This document shows positions 44,153 through 52,698 of a stretch of DNA of 64,000 nucleotides, piece by piece; position 1 is the stretch's first letter; each line of letters starts with the position of its first letter. The translations under genes and the position numbers were made by a program. The stretch is from Cordylochernes scorpioides (taxonomy: Eukaryota; Arthropoda; Arachnida; Pseudoscorpiones; Chernetidae), in assembly GCA_030710605.1 (NCBI GenBank), contig CP092876.1, positions 90,582,890-90,646,889 of the forward strand, written 5' to 3'. A model generated the notes under the pieces. That model was not told where the DNA came from. It did no database searches and was given only the letters and a program-made list of their open reading frames with translations.

Positions 44153-45673
44153 TCAACCAAAATCGTCTACAACGATTTCCCGCTCAAAACCATCAGTTGT
44201 CCATCTTTTTTTTTTCCAAAGAAATTTGAGGTAGTCCCAATCATTATCTCTGATGGCGATCATCTGGAAATATCTTTTCAGGTCGGCCACAACTCCGAAC
44301 TTATTCCTCCGAAGCTTTATCCTTATCTCAGGGATTCTTCTCAGCAGACTGTGTATCCTCTTCATATATCGCTTCAACGAGAATCCGTTTCGTCCTCGAT
44401 AGGAAGCGCCGTCTTTCGCTGGCCGTACAGGCGCAGCCCTGGAGTCACACCCACATACAGGGCGATCAGGCAAATAGTATCCCTTTACTTTAAATTCCGC
44501 ATCTCCTATCTGTCCTGCTTCCATCAATTTACTCGATGCTGGAATTCTGACAACTCTTTCCTCAATATCATCAATGGACTCAGCCTCACCATCTGCAATC
44601 TCCACTTGATCCGCGCCTTCAGCTACCGCTTTAGAGTTGCTCACCGATTCACAAGCCTCAATTGCAGTTCCAGAATCCTCCACTTCATTATCCTTGGTTT
44701 CAGCTTCAGAATCCTTTACTCCGTCGCCCTTAGGCTCATTTTCAGAGTCTTGTACTCCGTCTTCCTTAGGCTCATTACCTTGTTCTGCATATGGCCTTTC
44801 TGCCATCCTTAAATCGGTACCTTGTTTTACATAGAGCAGCTTCACTTCTTCGGTGTTCTTTGAATCCATTCCTTGTTCCACATCCAGCACTTTCTCTTTA
44901 TCTGCTTCAACGGATTCTTTCTCAACTTCAGCCCTATTACTTTCATCAACTTCTACAACAGACTTCTTCTTGACTTGAGCCTTTTCACCGTCTTCAGCAC
45001 AGCGCTCTCTTACTACTTGAGCCTTATTACTTTCTTCAACAGCAATCTGCTTGGATGGCTCCTTTACCATTTGCTCGGATGATACCACCATCTCAGCATC
45101 TTCCTTAATAGAAGCTGGATCAACTCCTTTCATCAGGGTAACTCCGACAACACTTGGCTTCTCACTCATCCCGATTTCCAAACTGCTCCCATCGCAGATC
45201 CTCATATCCATTGTCAATTTGGGTAACTTAACCATCCCAGTTAGAGTCGGTCGACCGATTTCTCCTGGATATTCCTTCTTCGTGGCAGTTGCAGTTTCCC
45301 TCTGCATTCCTTCCGCTACCACCAGACTTCTTTTCTTTAACAAATATTTCCACGCCACGGCCTTTTCCCGGTATTCCTCTACCATCTTTAGATCTTTCTC
45401 TAGATCTTTGATGTCAATCAGCTTACCGATTTCTTCGTCTACCCGCCTCAGTTCTTCGTAGACATCCGAAAGCTGCCCCAGCAGTTCCTCGTGGTCACAC
45501 TCCTTGTGCACGTCATATTCCTCTATTCTTTTCCCGTACTTGGATAAAGACGTGCGGAGTATGGTTCTCTTCTTCTTGAGTCTCTCTAGCGCTTCTTCTC
45601 TTTCCATCTTCTGATCCAAAAGGGTTCCAAATATAGGCACGGCTTTCTCCTCGCGTCCCGGCTGGGATGCCAA
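44153..45673 (-). CDS. BEL/Pao gag fused in frame to an RT fragment
   Basis: 506 codons. Residues 1-130 are a BEL gag-like coiled coil (LERLKKKRTILRTSLSKYGK, LSDVYEELRRVDEEIGKL). Residues about 200-370 are acidic and repetitive (SNRAEVEKES, NEPKEDGVQDSE). From about 430 the sequence reads LLRRIPEIRIKLRRNKFGVV then ADLKRYFQMIAI, a BEL-type RT segment containing motif A. Nucleocapsid, protease and RT fingers are gone, yet the frame stays open across the joint. It might make a defective Gag that other copies could package. Confidence 0.72.
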   Translation of the reverse strand: MASQPGREEKAVPIFGTLLDQKMEREEALERLKKKRTILRTSLSKYGKRIEEYDVHKECDHEELLGQLSDVYEELRRVDEEIGKLIDIKDLEKDLKMVEEYREKAVAWKYLLKKRSLVVAEGMQRETATATKKEYPGEIGRPTLTGMVKLPKLTMDMRICDGSSLEIGMSEKPSVVGVTLMKGVDPASIKEDAEMVVSSEQMVKEPSKQIAVEESNKAQVVRERCAEDGEKAQVKKKSVVEVDESNRAEVEKESVEADKEKVLDVEQGMDSKNTEEVKLLYVKQGTDLRMAERPYAEQGNEPKEDGVQDSENEPKGDGVKDSEAETKDNEVEDSGTAIEACESVSNSKAVAEGADQVEIADGEAESIDDIEERVVRIPASSKLMEAGQIGDAEFKVKGYYLPDRPVCGCDSRAAPVRPAKDGASYRGRNGFSLKRYMKRIHSLLRRIPEIRIKLRRNKFGVVADLKRYFQMIAIRDNDWDYLKFLWKKKRWTTDGFEREIVVDDFG

Positions 45674-45674
45674 A

Positions 45675-46031
45675 TGTCGCGTTCAGCGGCGTAGCGCCCA
45701 GGCTCTATTTTGCCCAGACGCCCGAAGTCTCTTATTCTGGTCCCGGGGAGGAAAAAAAACCGTGGAATCTCAAAGGTAGAGAAGAGCGATTCCCAAGAAG
45801 TCAAATCTACGGAAGTGTCTAAGGCAGGTATCAACCAAGGCGTAGACCTCTCGAGAGCGGGCCGAGAAACCACACGAGTCTAACCAGTCAACACAACAGT
45901 TTATTTTTTGTCACGAATATATATACATATAAATATTTACATATGACAAATATGTTTCTTATAATGGATTAAATTTACATATATTTAGAAAAATATAAAT
46001 CTATAAGAAAATTAACATTCTATTCCCAACA
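45675..46031 (-). repeat. 5' LTR of the BEL/Pao element
   Basis: 357 bp; followed on minus by TGGCATCCCAGCC, a primer-binding candidate, and the gag ATG at 45673, which therefore almost abuts the LTR. Confidence 0.9.
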
Positions 46032-46195
46032 CAGGGTTTTGAGCTGGTCAAGTGGCAGTTGCCAAGTTTAAGGTAAGAATACAACGTGATATTATGAGAA
46101 GATTATATTAATGTACTTATATTTATGCACAATTAAAGGGAGAGGTGTCTCTTCAGGTAAATAAATATCATCCTCCCCCAACTTCAATTTGAAGT

Positions 46196-46449
46196 CTAGG
46201 CTGAAAAACGACCTTTGTCCTTCATCAGCTTACACACCTTTTCGATAAAATTGACCAATTCTTTAATCCTCTCGTAGGATATTATGAAATTTAAGCGGGC
46301 CTTATACTGATGAGGGCTAGGGCCTGAAACCATAGTATACAGGTTGTTGGCTTCTTGTCTGGTTTGCCAAAACTGGTGACATATTCTTTATTATCATTAG
46401 TAAAGTATTTTACTATTTGTTCTGCTGCATCATAAATGATAAAATGCTT
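46196..46449 (-). pseudogene. Unidentified coding-like sequence, relative of the split exon
   Basis: Minus-strand frame starting around IIYDAAEQIVKYFTNDNKEY, then GKPDKKPTTCILWFQALALI; after a two-base length difference the match continues in another frame (NFIISYERIKELVNFIEK to a stop). It parallels 41925-46072. The family is unknown to me. Confidence 0.4.
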
Positions 46450-46822
46450 TTATGTTTTCAGAAGTATTAAAATCAGAAGATGTATAAGGTAAAATCCTAA
46501 TAAATATCCCTTTTTATTTGGTTCACTCATCACTATTCTACAATATTTTTACCTACATCGATGATTGAAAATTATTGCACAAGAGTAGAGAATATCTTAA
46601 ACATATCTAATTACTGGTTCATTGCAATTTTCGATTCTCCGCGGTTTCATACTGAGATACCTAATTTGACTTTTGTTTTAGAGCGATGTATAATATGATT
46701 TTTTAATGAATCCCATTTGTTGTAACTTTGTTAGTATGCTCCATAACAAATTTTGGCTCGACCTACAAAGTTCATGGCAGCTTATCTGGCGATGATATTG
46801 TCTTCTGGTTTGTAAATCAATT

Positions 46823-47017
46823 CTATTTAATCTCTGGATTCAATCTATTCACGGGGATATTCATTCCCACCATTCTTGTGGATGTAGTTTCAATCCCAAT
46901 AATAAAAATTGGATCGAATACAATGTCTTCACCAGATACTGCGCCTTTATGTAGCGCTAGTTCTGTGTCAACAGAATCCATCGTTGCGCTCTTAATAAGA
47001 CCAGAACAGATGATCAT
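46823..47017 (-). CDS. Hypothetical 64-residue protein or exon
   Basis: Reads MIICSGLIKSATMDSVDTEL ... DPIFIIGIETTSTRMVGMNI to a TAA. No domain recognised. A frameshifted duplicate lies at 41391. It is next to the ILP-linked mariner and so part of the duplicated block. Whether it is translated is unknown. Confidence 0.35.
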   Translation of the reverse strand: MIICSGLIKSATMDSVDTELALHKGAVSGEDIVFDPIFIIGIETTSTRMVGMNIPVNRLNPEIK

Positions 47018-47449
47018 AAAATATTTTCTATTATTCTTAATTATAAATCTATTAAATTAAGAATATTCTGTGAAATAAAACTCAACCAACATTCAAACAC
47101 AAGCTCAAAAATTTTTAAATAAAGAAAAAATTACCACCAGTACTACATACCAGATATACATTCTTATTTCTTATCTATCGTTTAATGTATTATTTATGTA
47201 ATTTTACTGATGTTTTCTCATTTCTCCTTTACTTACATCTACATTTTCATTGCCTTTTGATTTTATAACTCATCATAATTTTATCTATTAGAGTCGTCTT
47301 CTCACCGTGCAAATACTCCTCAGTACATATAAAAAAATTAACCACATTGGAATACATCGCAGACGTGACAGGAATCGTGTCAACTTCGGATTTAGAGAAC
47401 TCCGAGATAATTCACCTTTCCTAGACACCTAATTATTGTATATCCAAGG
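47018..47449. other. Duplicated non-coding flank
   Basis: Matches 27520-27802 and, inverted, 40970-41340. No gene seen. Confidence 0.55.
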
Positions 47450-48364
47450 GTCAGACCAAAGTTTTGCAATCACTTATATTCATCAAAGCTGAACATTTTA
47501 ATTTCAGTGTTTCTTAAAATATTCACCCTTAGCACCTATGCAATATTCCATCCGTGGGAACCAATTAATGAAGCACTTACACTTGTCATCTTCGGGGATT
47601 GAATTTATGGCATTGATAAAGGCTGCAGTGATTCATCATCAGTGTCAAATTGTATCCCTTTCAAAAATACATTAACTCTCAGTAATAAAAAAATCAAAAG
47701 GTTCTAGTTCTGGTGAAAATGTTCTTAGAGTCTAATGTTTGGGAAGAGGTGTACGATCTTGCATTTTCATGGTAAAGAAGGACTCCTCTAAGTTAAGCTC
47801 TTGGCCTTCTTTGCTATATTTTTTTAAATACTGGTGGAAGGCATTTTGTTGTATATAAGTCATTATTAACTCTTTTTCGATCTTCTAAATTCACAATATC
47901 AATGAAACCACTTTTCTAAATAAACAAGCGACCGTTTGTTTTAGAACATAGTGAACTTTGCGAAATATCTTGGGAGGAAGTGATTTTGAAACGCACCAGA
48001 GAGTAGATTTTGTTTCTTTATCAAAATAGTGAATCCAAGTTTCTTCACCTGTAATATAATTAAAAACAGCCTTTGATTTTATTTAAACAATTTTTTCTTA
48101 ATGAAATTTACCATTCAATGCAACCAAGTTTTTCATGTTAGTCAAACTGTGAGGTGCCCATTTACTAGAAAGATTTCTGTATATTAAATGATACTATTGA
48201 TGGTGTTCGCTCTCGTTCCAATGTCCAAACTTTATCTAATTTCTGATACGTAATTCTCCAATCTTCTATAAGCAAAAAATCTAACCAGTTCAATTTTTTC
48301 TTGGGTCGCTGCTGTTGGTGGCCTCCCTAAACAACTTTCATCTTCAAAGTTGGTTTTTCAAATT

Positions 48365-48567
48365 TGCTGGACCGCGGACGGTTGGCTCGGTAACACTGGA
48401 GCTGACGTCACTTCCTGTTGACGCAACCCTGCAAGCGGCGTCGCCACACGCTGACATATTCTCTTTCTCCATGTTTACTATTTAATCTATATATATTCCC
48501 TTTACCTTGTAGTTAATTAAACAATAATTAACGTTGAGCGCTGTGTGTAATCAATTGGAATACAACA
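48365..48567 (+). repeat. 5' LTR of Copia-2
   Basis: 203 bp; holds TGACGTCA, a CRE-like site, and a TATATATT run. Confidence 0.92.
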
Positions 48568-48575
48568 AAGATTAT

Positions 48576-48695
48576 GAGACTGAAGACGCGCAAGGCCTAA
48601 AACGTGAGACTGAAGAAGCGCAAGACCTGAAACGTCAGACTGAAGAAGCGCAAGACCTGAAACGTCAGACTGAAGAAGCACAAGGCCTAAAACGT
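48576..48695 (+). repeat. Four 30-bp tandem repeats in the Copia-2 leader
   Basis: Four copies of a 30-base unit (GAGACTGAAGAAGCGCAAG...AAACGT) between LTR and gag. One frame stays open through all four, giving ETEEAQDLKR-like decapeptides before a TAA at 48699. Confidence 0.85.
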
Positions 48696-48759
48696 GAGTA
48701 ACCAAATTTCCTTTGATTACTTGGACCATCCTTTTTCTACTTACCAAATATTTTGTAAA

Positions 48760-50451
48760 ATGGCAAACACGACGATTACAAAATTAAATGGTGCTAATTA
48801 CTCCAGCTGGAGCTTCCAGATGAAACTCGTTCTAATCGAAAACGATTTGTGGAGTTTGATCAATCCAGAAGAGGCTAAGCCTGACCCTAGAGCCATTGTT
48901 GCAACAAAACTTTTTTTGTCGCGGGAGGGTAAGGCGTTCGCAAAATTTCGCCTCGGGATTAATGATGAACAACAATTGAATGTTCAACATTTGAATACTC
49001 CGAAAGAGGTCTGGGAGGAACTGGAAAAATTATACGCACCAAAGGATAGTAGATATCGAGGCGTACAACTAAGAAAGCAGTTATATGGCGAAAGGTTGAC
49101 TCAGCACAGCAATATGGAAGGGTATATGGGGAAGATAAACTACATTGTAAACGAACTGGCCCAAATTGGCGACAAAATTGATGATGGAGATTTGGCTATG
49201 GTTCTTTTGGGTGGACTACCAGAGGATTGGGACACCGTTGTCTCAACCATATGTAACTTGCCTGATTCAGACTTCACGACCGCCACAGTTAAAAGACTGC
49301 TGTTGGCAGAAGCAGAAAGGCGTTCGTCAAATCTACCAAAAGATGTGGGTGCCATGGTCGTTAATTCCTCTTCGAAGCCCATTGAAACAGAAAAACAATT
49401 TAAAGCAAAGGTTGTTTGTTTCAAATGTGGAGGTAAAGGCCATTATGCAAGGGAATGCGGGAAGAAAGGAAAGAATGAACAAAGACCAAAGAGGTTTAAC
49501 CAAAACAAAGGCGTAAATATGTCGGCAATGTGCAACACTTTGTTTGGAGCTACCGCCGAGACCTGGATCATAGATTCTGGAGCGACGCACCATATGACTC
49601 CCAAGAGAGATTACTTCACATGTCTGAAAGAGTGCACAAGCAATATGAGTTCCATCACTATTGCGAATGGTTCTTCTATAGAAGCATGTGGTATCGGTAC
49701 TGTCAGTGCCAATATTGTTGGACACAAGGGAGATGCCAGCAATATGGTTGCCCAGAACACCTTGTACGTTCCAGATATGCGTCACAGTGTTCTGTCTGTA
49801 CTCCAAATGATAGAAAACGGTAGAAAAGTTGTCTTCAACAAGAGTGGTTGCCACATTATGGACATGAAAGGTAAACTCTTGATAGAGGGAAAGAAGTTGG
49901 GTAGACTTTACTACGTCCAGACTACTCCATCCTCTCCGATTGATCAGAATGATCGTGTTTCTCTTGCATCTGAATGCAAGGAAGAGCTTACACTGGAACT
50001 TTGGCAAAAAAGGCTGATGCATGTAAATGCATATACGATAGCAAAGATGGCCAAGAACCAAAGCGTAAGAGGATTTGATTGCAGCCCGGCAAAGCCAGAA
50101 AAGTGCGAAGACTGCTTGATCGGCAAGTCTTACCGTCTGCCATTCCTTCAACACTCACACAAGGAGCAAAAAGATATCATGCCGTTGGACTTGGTGCATG
50201 TGGACCTGATGGGTCCACTCGACGTATTGAGCTGGGGAGGAGCCAAGTACGTCTTAACCATCATTGATGAATCTACGAGATATACAAGTGAAAATTTCCT
50301 GAAAAACAAAGGCGGAACCCTGGGAAAAGTCAAAGAGTGGATTCAAGAAGCTGAGAAACAAACCAGCCGGAAACTAAAACGAATACGTAAGGATAATGGC
50401 TTGGAATTTTGTTCCAAGGAATGGACATTTTCTGCACGAGCGTTGGAATAG
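48760..50451 (+). pseudogene. Copia-2 gag, protease and integrase
   Basis: The start MANTTITKLNGANYSSWSFQ is the usual Copia gag opening; the ORF is open a little upstream. Domains: gag (ITKLNG to KRLLLAEAERR), zinc knuckle CFKCGGKGHYAREC, protease WIIDSGATHHMT, GAG-pre-integrase (LWQKRLMHVNAYT, CEDCLIGK), and integrase core with D in LVHVDLMGP and D in KDNGLEF. A frameshift/stop near 50450 ends it and the next fragment overlaps in another frame. Confidence 0.86.
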
Positions 50452-50822
50452 TTCATGAACACACTATGACGTATACACCCCAGCAGAATAGTGTGGCAGG
50501 AAGAATGAATAGGACACTCCTAGATCTTGTCAGGAGCACTATATCGGGAAGTGGTCTGCCAAAGGCTTCCTGGGCGGAACTGACTTACACCGCAGCCTAT
50601 GTCAGAAACAGAGTTCTCAACAATCACAATGGTGAAAGCACGCCATATGAACTGTGGACAGGGAACAAGCCTAGTCTTAAACACATAAGAGCTATTGGCT
50701 GTCAAGTATTTGTCCATATTCCAAGACAAGTCCGTAAATCCAAACTCGAAAGGAGAGCTGTCAAAGGTAACCTTGTGGGATATGCACTCAGAGGACGTGG
50801 CTACAGAGTGTGGATTCCTTAG
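50409..50822 (+). pseudogene. Copia-2 integrase, C-terminal part
   Basis: Reads TYTPQQNSVAGRMNRTLLDL, where the family has GVAERMNRT: the catalytic Glu is Gly. Then AYVRNRVLNN, ELWTGNKPSLKHIRAIGC and KGNLVGYALRGRGYRVW. Ends at a TAG. Confidence 0.84.
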
Positions 50823-51338
50823 ATGAAGAAAGTGGTGGAATCTCGGGACTGTGTCTTCAAAGAGAGTGATGTATCGAGGAACGACAGCAACCGGGAGGCG
50901 CTTCCATCAGTTGAACACTACAGCTATGGGACTCAACGGGAGATTGAAGAGTATCCAGTGTCTTTATTAGATCAAGAAGACGTGATACCTACAGAAGAGG
51001 ACAGCCATAATGAAGATACTGTGAAGCCTTCTCCTACTCGATCTCATCCAATGATCCTAAGGAACCAGAGAAATGCTCAGAACTCAATTGAACTCCTCAG
51101 TACTGAAGTAAATAAGGGAGATCCTACTTCGTATAAAGAAGCTATCCAAGGCCCAGAAGCTGAGCATTGGCTTGAAGCAATCGAAGAAGAATTGGAAACC
51201 TTGAGAAAGCACAAAGTTTGGGAACTAACAGAACTACCAAAAGACTCTGCCCCAATTGCTTGTAAGTGTGATTCAACTGGACTATGTTACAAGTGGAAGA
51301 AACCTAGCGGTCATTTTGACCAAGCCACTGGGAAGTAA
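50823..51338 (+). pseudogene. Copia-2 linker and RT start, fused to the polyprotein end
   Basis: Continues the same frame after the TAG: acidic linker, then AIQGPEAEHWLEAIEEELET and HKVWELTELPKDSAPIACK, the first RT residues. At about 51265 the sequence jumps to what looks like the last codons of the polyprotein. The RT palm, YVDD box and RNase H, about 2 kb, are absent. Confidence 0.8.
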
Positions 51339-51415
51339 CCTACAAGAACTTCATCGTTCGAGACTCTTAAGCGGCGAAGTGATCCATGAATAGGAGGTCA
51401 CTTCGAGGGAGGAAG

Positions 51416-51618
51416 TGCTGGACCGCGGACGGTTGGCTCGGTAACACTGGAGCTGACGTCAGTTCCTGTTGACGCAACCCTGCAAGCGGCGTCGCCACAC
51501 GCTGACATATTCTCTTTCTCCATGTTTACTATTTAATCTATATATATTCCTTTTACCTTGTAGTTAATTAAACAATAATTAACGTTGAGCGCTGTGTGTA
51601 ATCAATTGGAATACAACA
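51416..51618 (+). repeat. 3' LTR of Copia-2
   Basis: 203 bp; two differences from the 5' LTR. Confidence 0.92.
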
Positions 51619-52641
51619 AAATTGAAAAATATTCATTGAAACAATTGAAAACTTCTCCAATAGAAGGTGCTTTATCTCCTAAAGCACCCATCTATCTTTC
51701 ATAGGATCTTTAGAAGTTAAATTACTTCTATATTTAATAAAGATCATGGTGCATAAAATTTCTCTAGTCAACTCCAATGGGTTTGATTCAATGTTTAGGA
51801 ATTACAGCTGCGCTGTCAACACAGTTGCGCCATTTATGATACATTGTTGTTACCATTTTATGGAAAAAATTATGTTAGGTTAAAATATAATGTATTTTTA
51901 ATGGTATAAATCATTTTTTAATATTTTAATAATTCAACAGTGATTGCAAACTTTTAGAGTGACCCTTATAATTAATCCGATACTTGAATGACAGAGATTC
52001 TCGAAAGTTTGAGGCTACGATAATAAAATAAAAAGAAACTTATTCACAGAAATCTGTGGTACTGTTTATCTTTGTCCTTGAGATTTTTAAATCAACTCCT
52101 ATACTATATATCAATCATCAACATTATTTGTTGGTTCTGAGGATGAAGTACAGACTATTCCACGCTTACAAGGGCCAACAACACGTGGAGAGTAACTTTT
52201 TGGATTCAAAAAATTCATTGAAAGAAAGCATGATAGATATTTCGCCGATATTCTCGATTAATAGAAAATAAAAGTTTTGAAGATAATTTGTTGGTTGGAA
52301 GTTTGTTTTGGAAAAAATATAATCCCCTGAGGAGAGAGGCAGTGAAACACTGAAATGTCAGGAACTAAATAAATAATTGGTTGATGTGGCTATAAATATG
52401 AACGATTTTTATATTTATTCCAATAGATGGCGTAACCTATCAGCAATATCAGTTGCCCGATCCGAATTATTATTTTTTTATTTACCTCCTGATCAGATGA
52501 ATATTTTACACTTTTGTACTAATCCAATTTAGCTGTTATTACACTTGAAGAAATAACTATAACAATCAAGTGTAGAGGCCTGTTTTTATAATTTCTGAGT
52601 AATATGGCTTAAAAAAAACTAATTTCAATTATTTGGAAGAG

Positions 52642-52647
52642 TTTATT
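52642..52647 (-). terminator. Polyadenylation signal of ILP gene 3
   Basis: AATAAA on minus, 52 bases past the stop. Confidence 0.55.
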
Positions 52648-52698
52648 AAGATGGCAATAAATAGTGATATACAAGAAGATATTGTGTTCATTTCAGCT

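Larger units (their letters stand above)
42032..46031 (-). mobile_element. BEL/Pao LTR retrotransposon, internally deleted
   Basis: Two 357-bp LTRs (42032-42388, 45675-46031), TGTCGCG...CCCAACA, with a perfect 5-bp target-site duplication CAGGG (42027-42031, 46032-46036). The LTRs differ at only a handful of sites, so the insertion is fairly young. The 3.3-kb interior keeps gag, an RT scrap, RNase H end and integrase pieces, about half of a full BEL element. Confidence 0.9.
41925..46072 (+). pseudogene. Unidentified coding-like exon split by the BEL/Pao insertion
   Basis: Removing the BEL element and one CAGGG joins 41925-42031 to 46032-46072. The frame through CIPWFQTMALISTGRLRFDA and VVKSIEFTKQ stays open for about 50 codons and ends in a good donor, AAG|GTAAGA at 46072. 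A diverged relative lies inverted at 46196-46449. I do not recognise the protein. Confidence 0.42.
48365..51618 (+). mobile_element. Copia-2, young internally deleted element
   Basis: Two 203-bp LTRs (48365-48567 and 51416-51618), TGCTGG...ACAACA, differing at two visible sites. Perfect target-site duplication AAATT (48360-48364 and 51619-51623). A GAGGGAGGAAG polypurine tract precedes the 3' LTR. Gag, protease and integrase are present; almost all RT and RNase H are missing. The LTR contains the palindrome TGACGTCA (5' copy), changed to TGACGTCAG context by one substitution next to it in the 3' copy. Confidence 0.92.
47450..51985 (-). mobile_element. Decayed mariner split by Copia-2
   Basis: Left end CCAAGGGTCAGACCAAAG at about 47445; right end near 51955-51970 (TTTTAGAGTGACCC). 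The two halves (47450-48364 and 51619-51970) join once Copia-2 and one AAATT are removed. The transposase is shattered. Confidence 0.65.

Noticed and set aside
48517..48747. Minus ORF with repeated Leu/Gln/Ser units
   Set aside because: Antisense of the 30-bp leader repeats of Copia-2.
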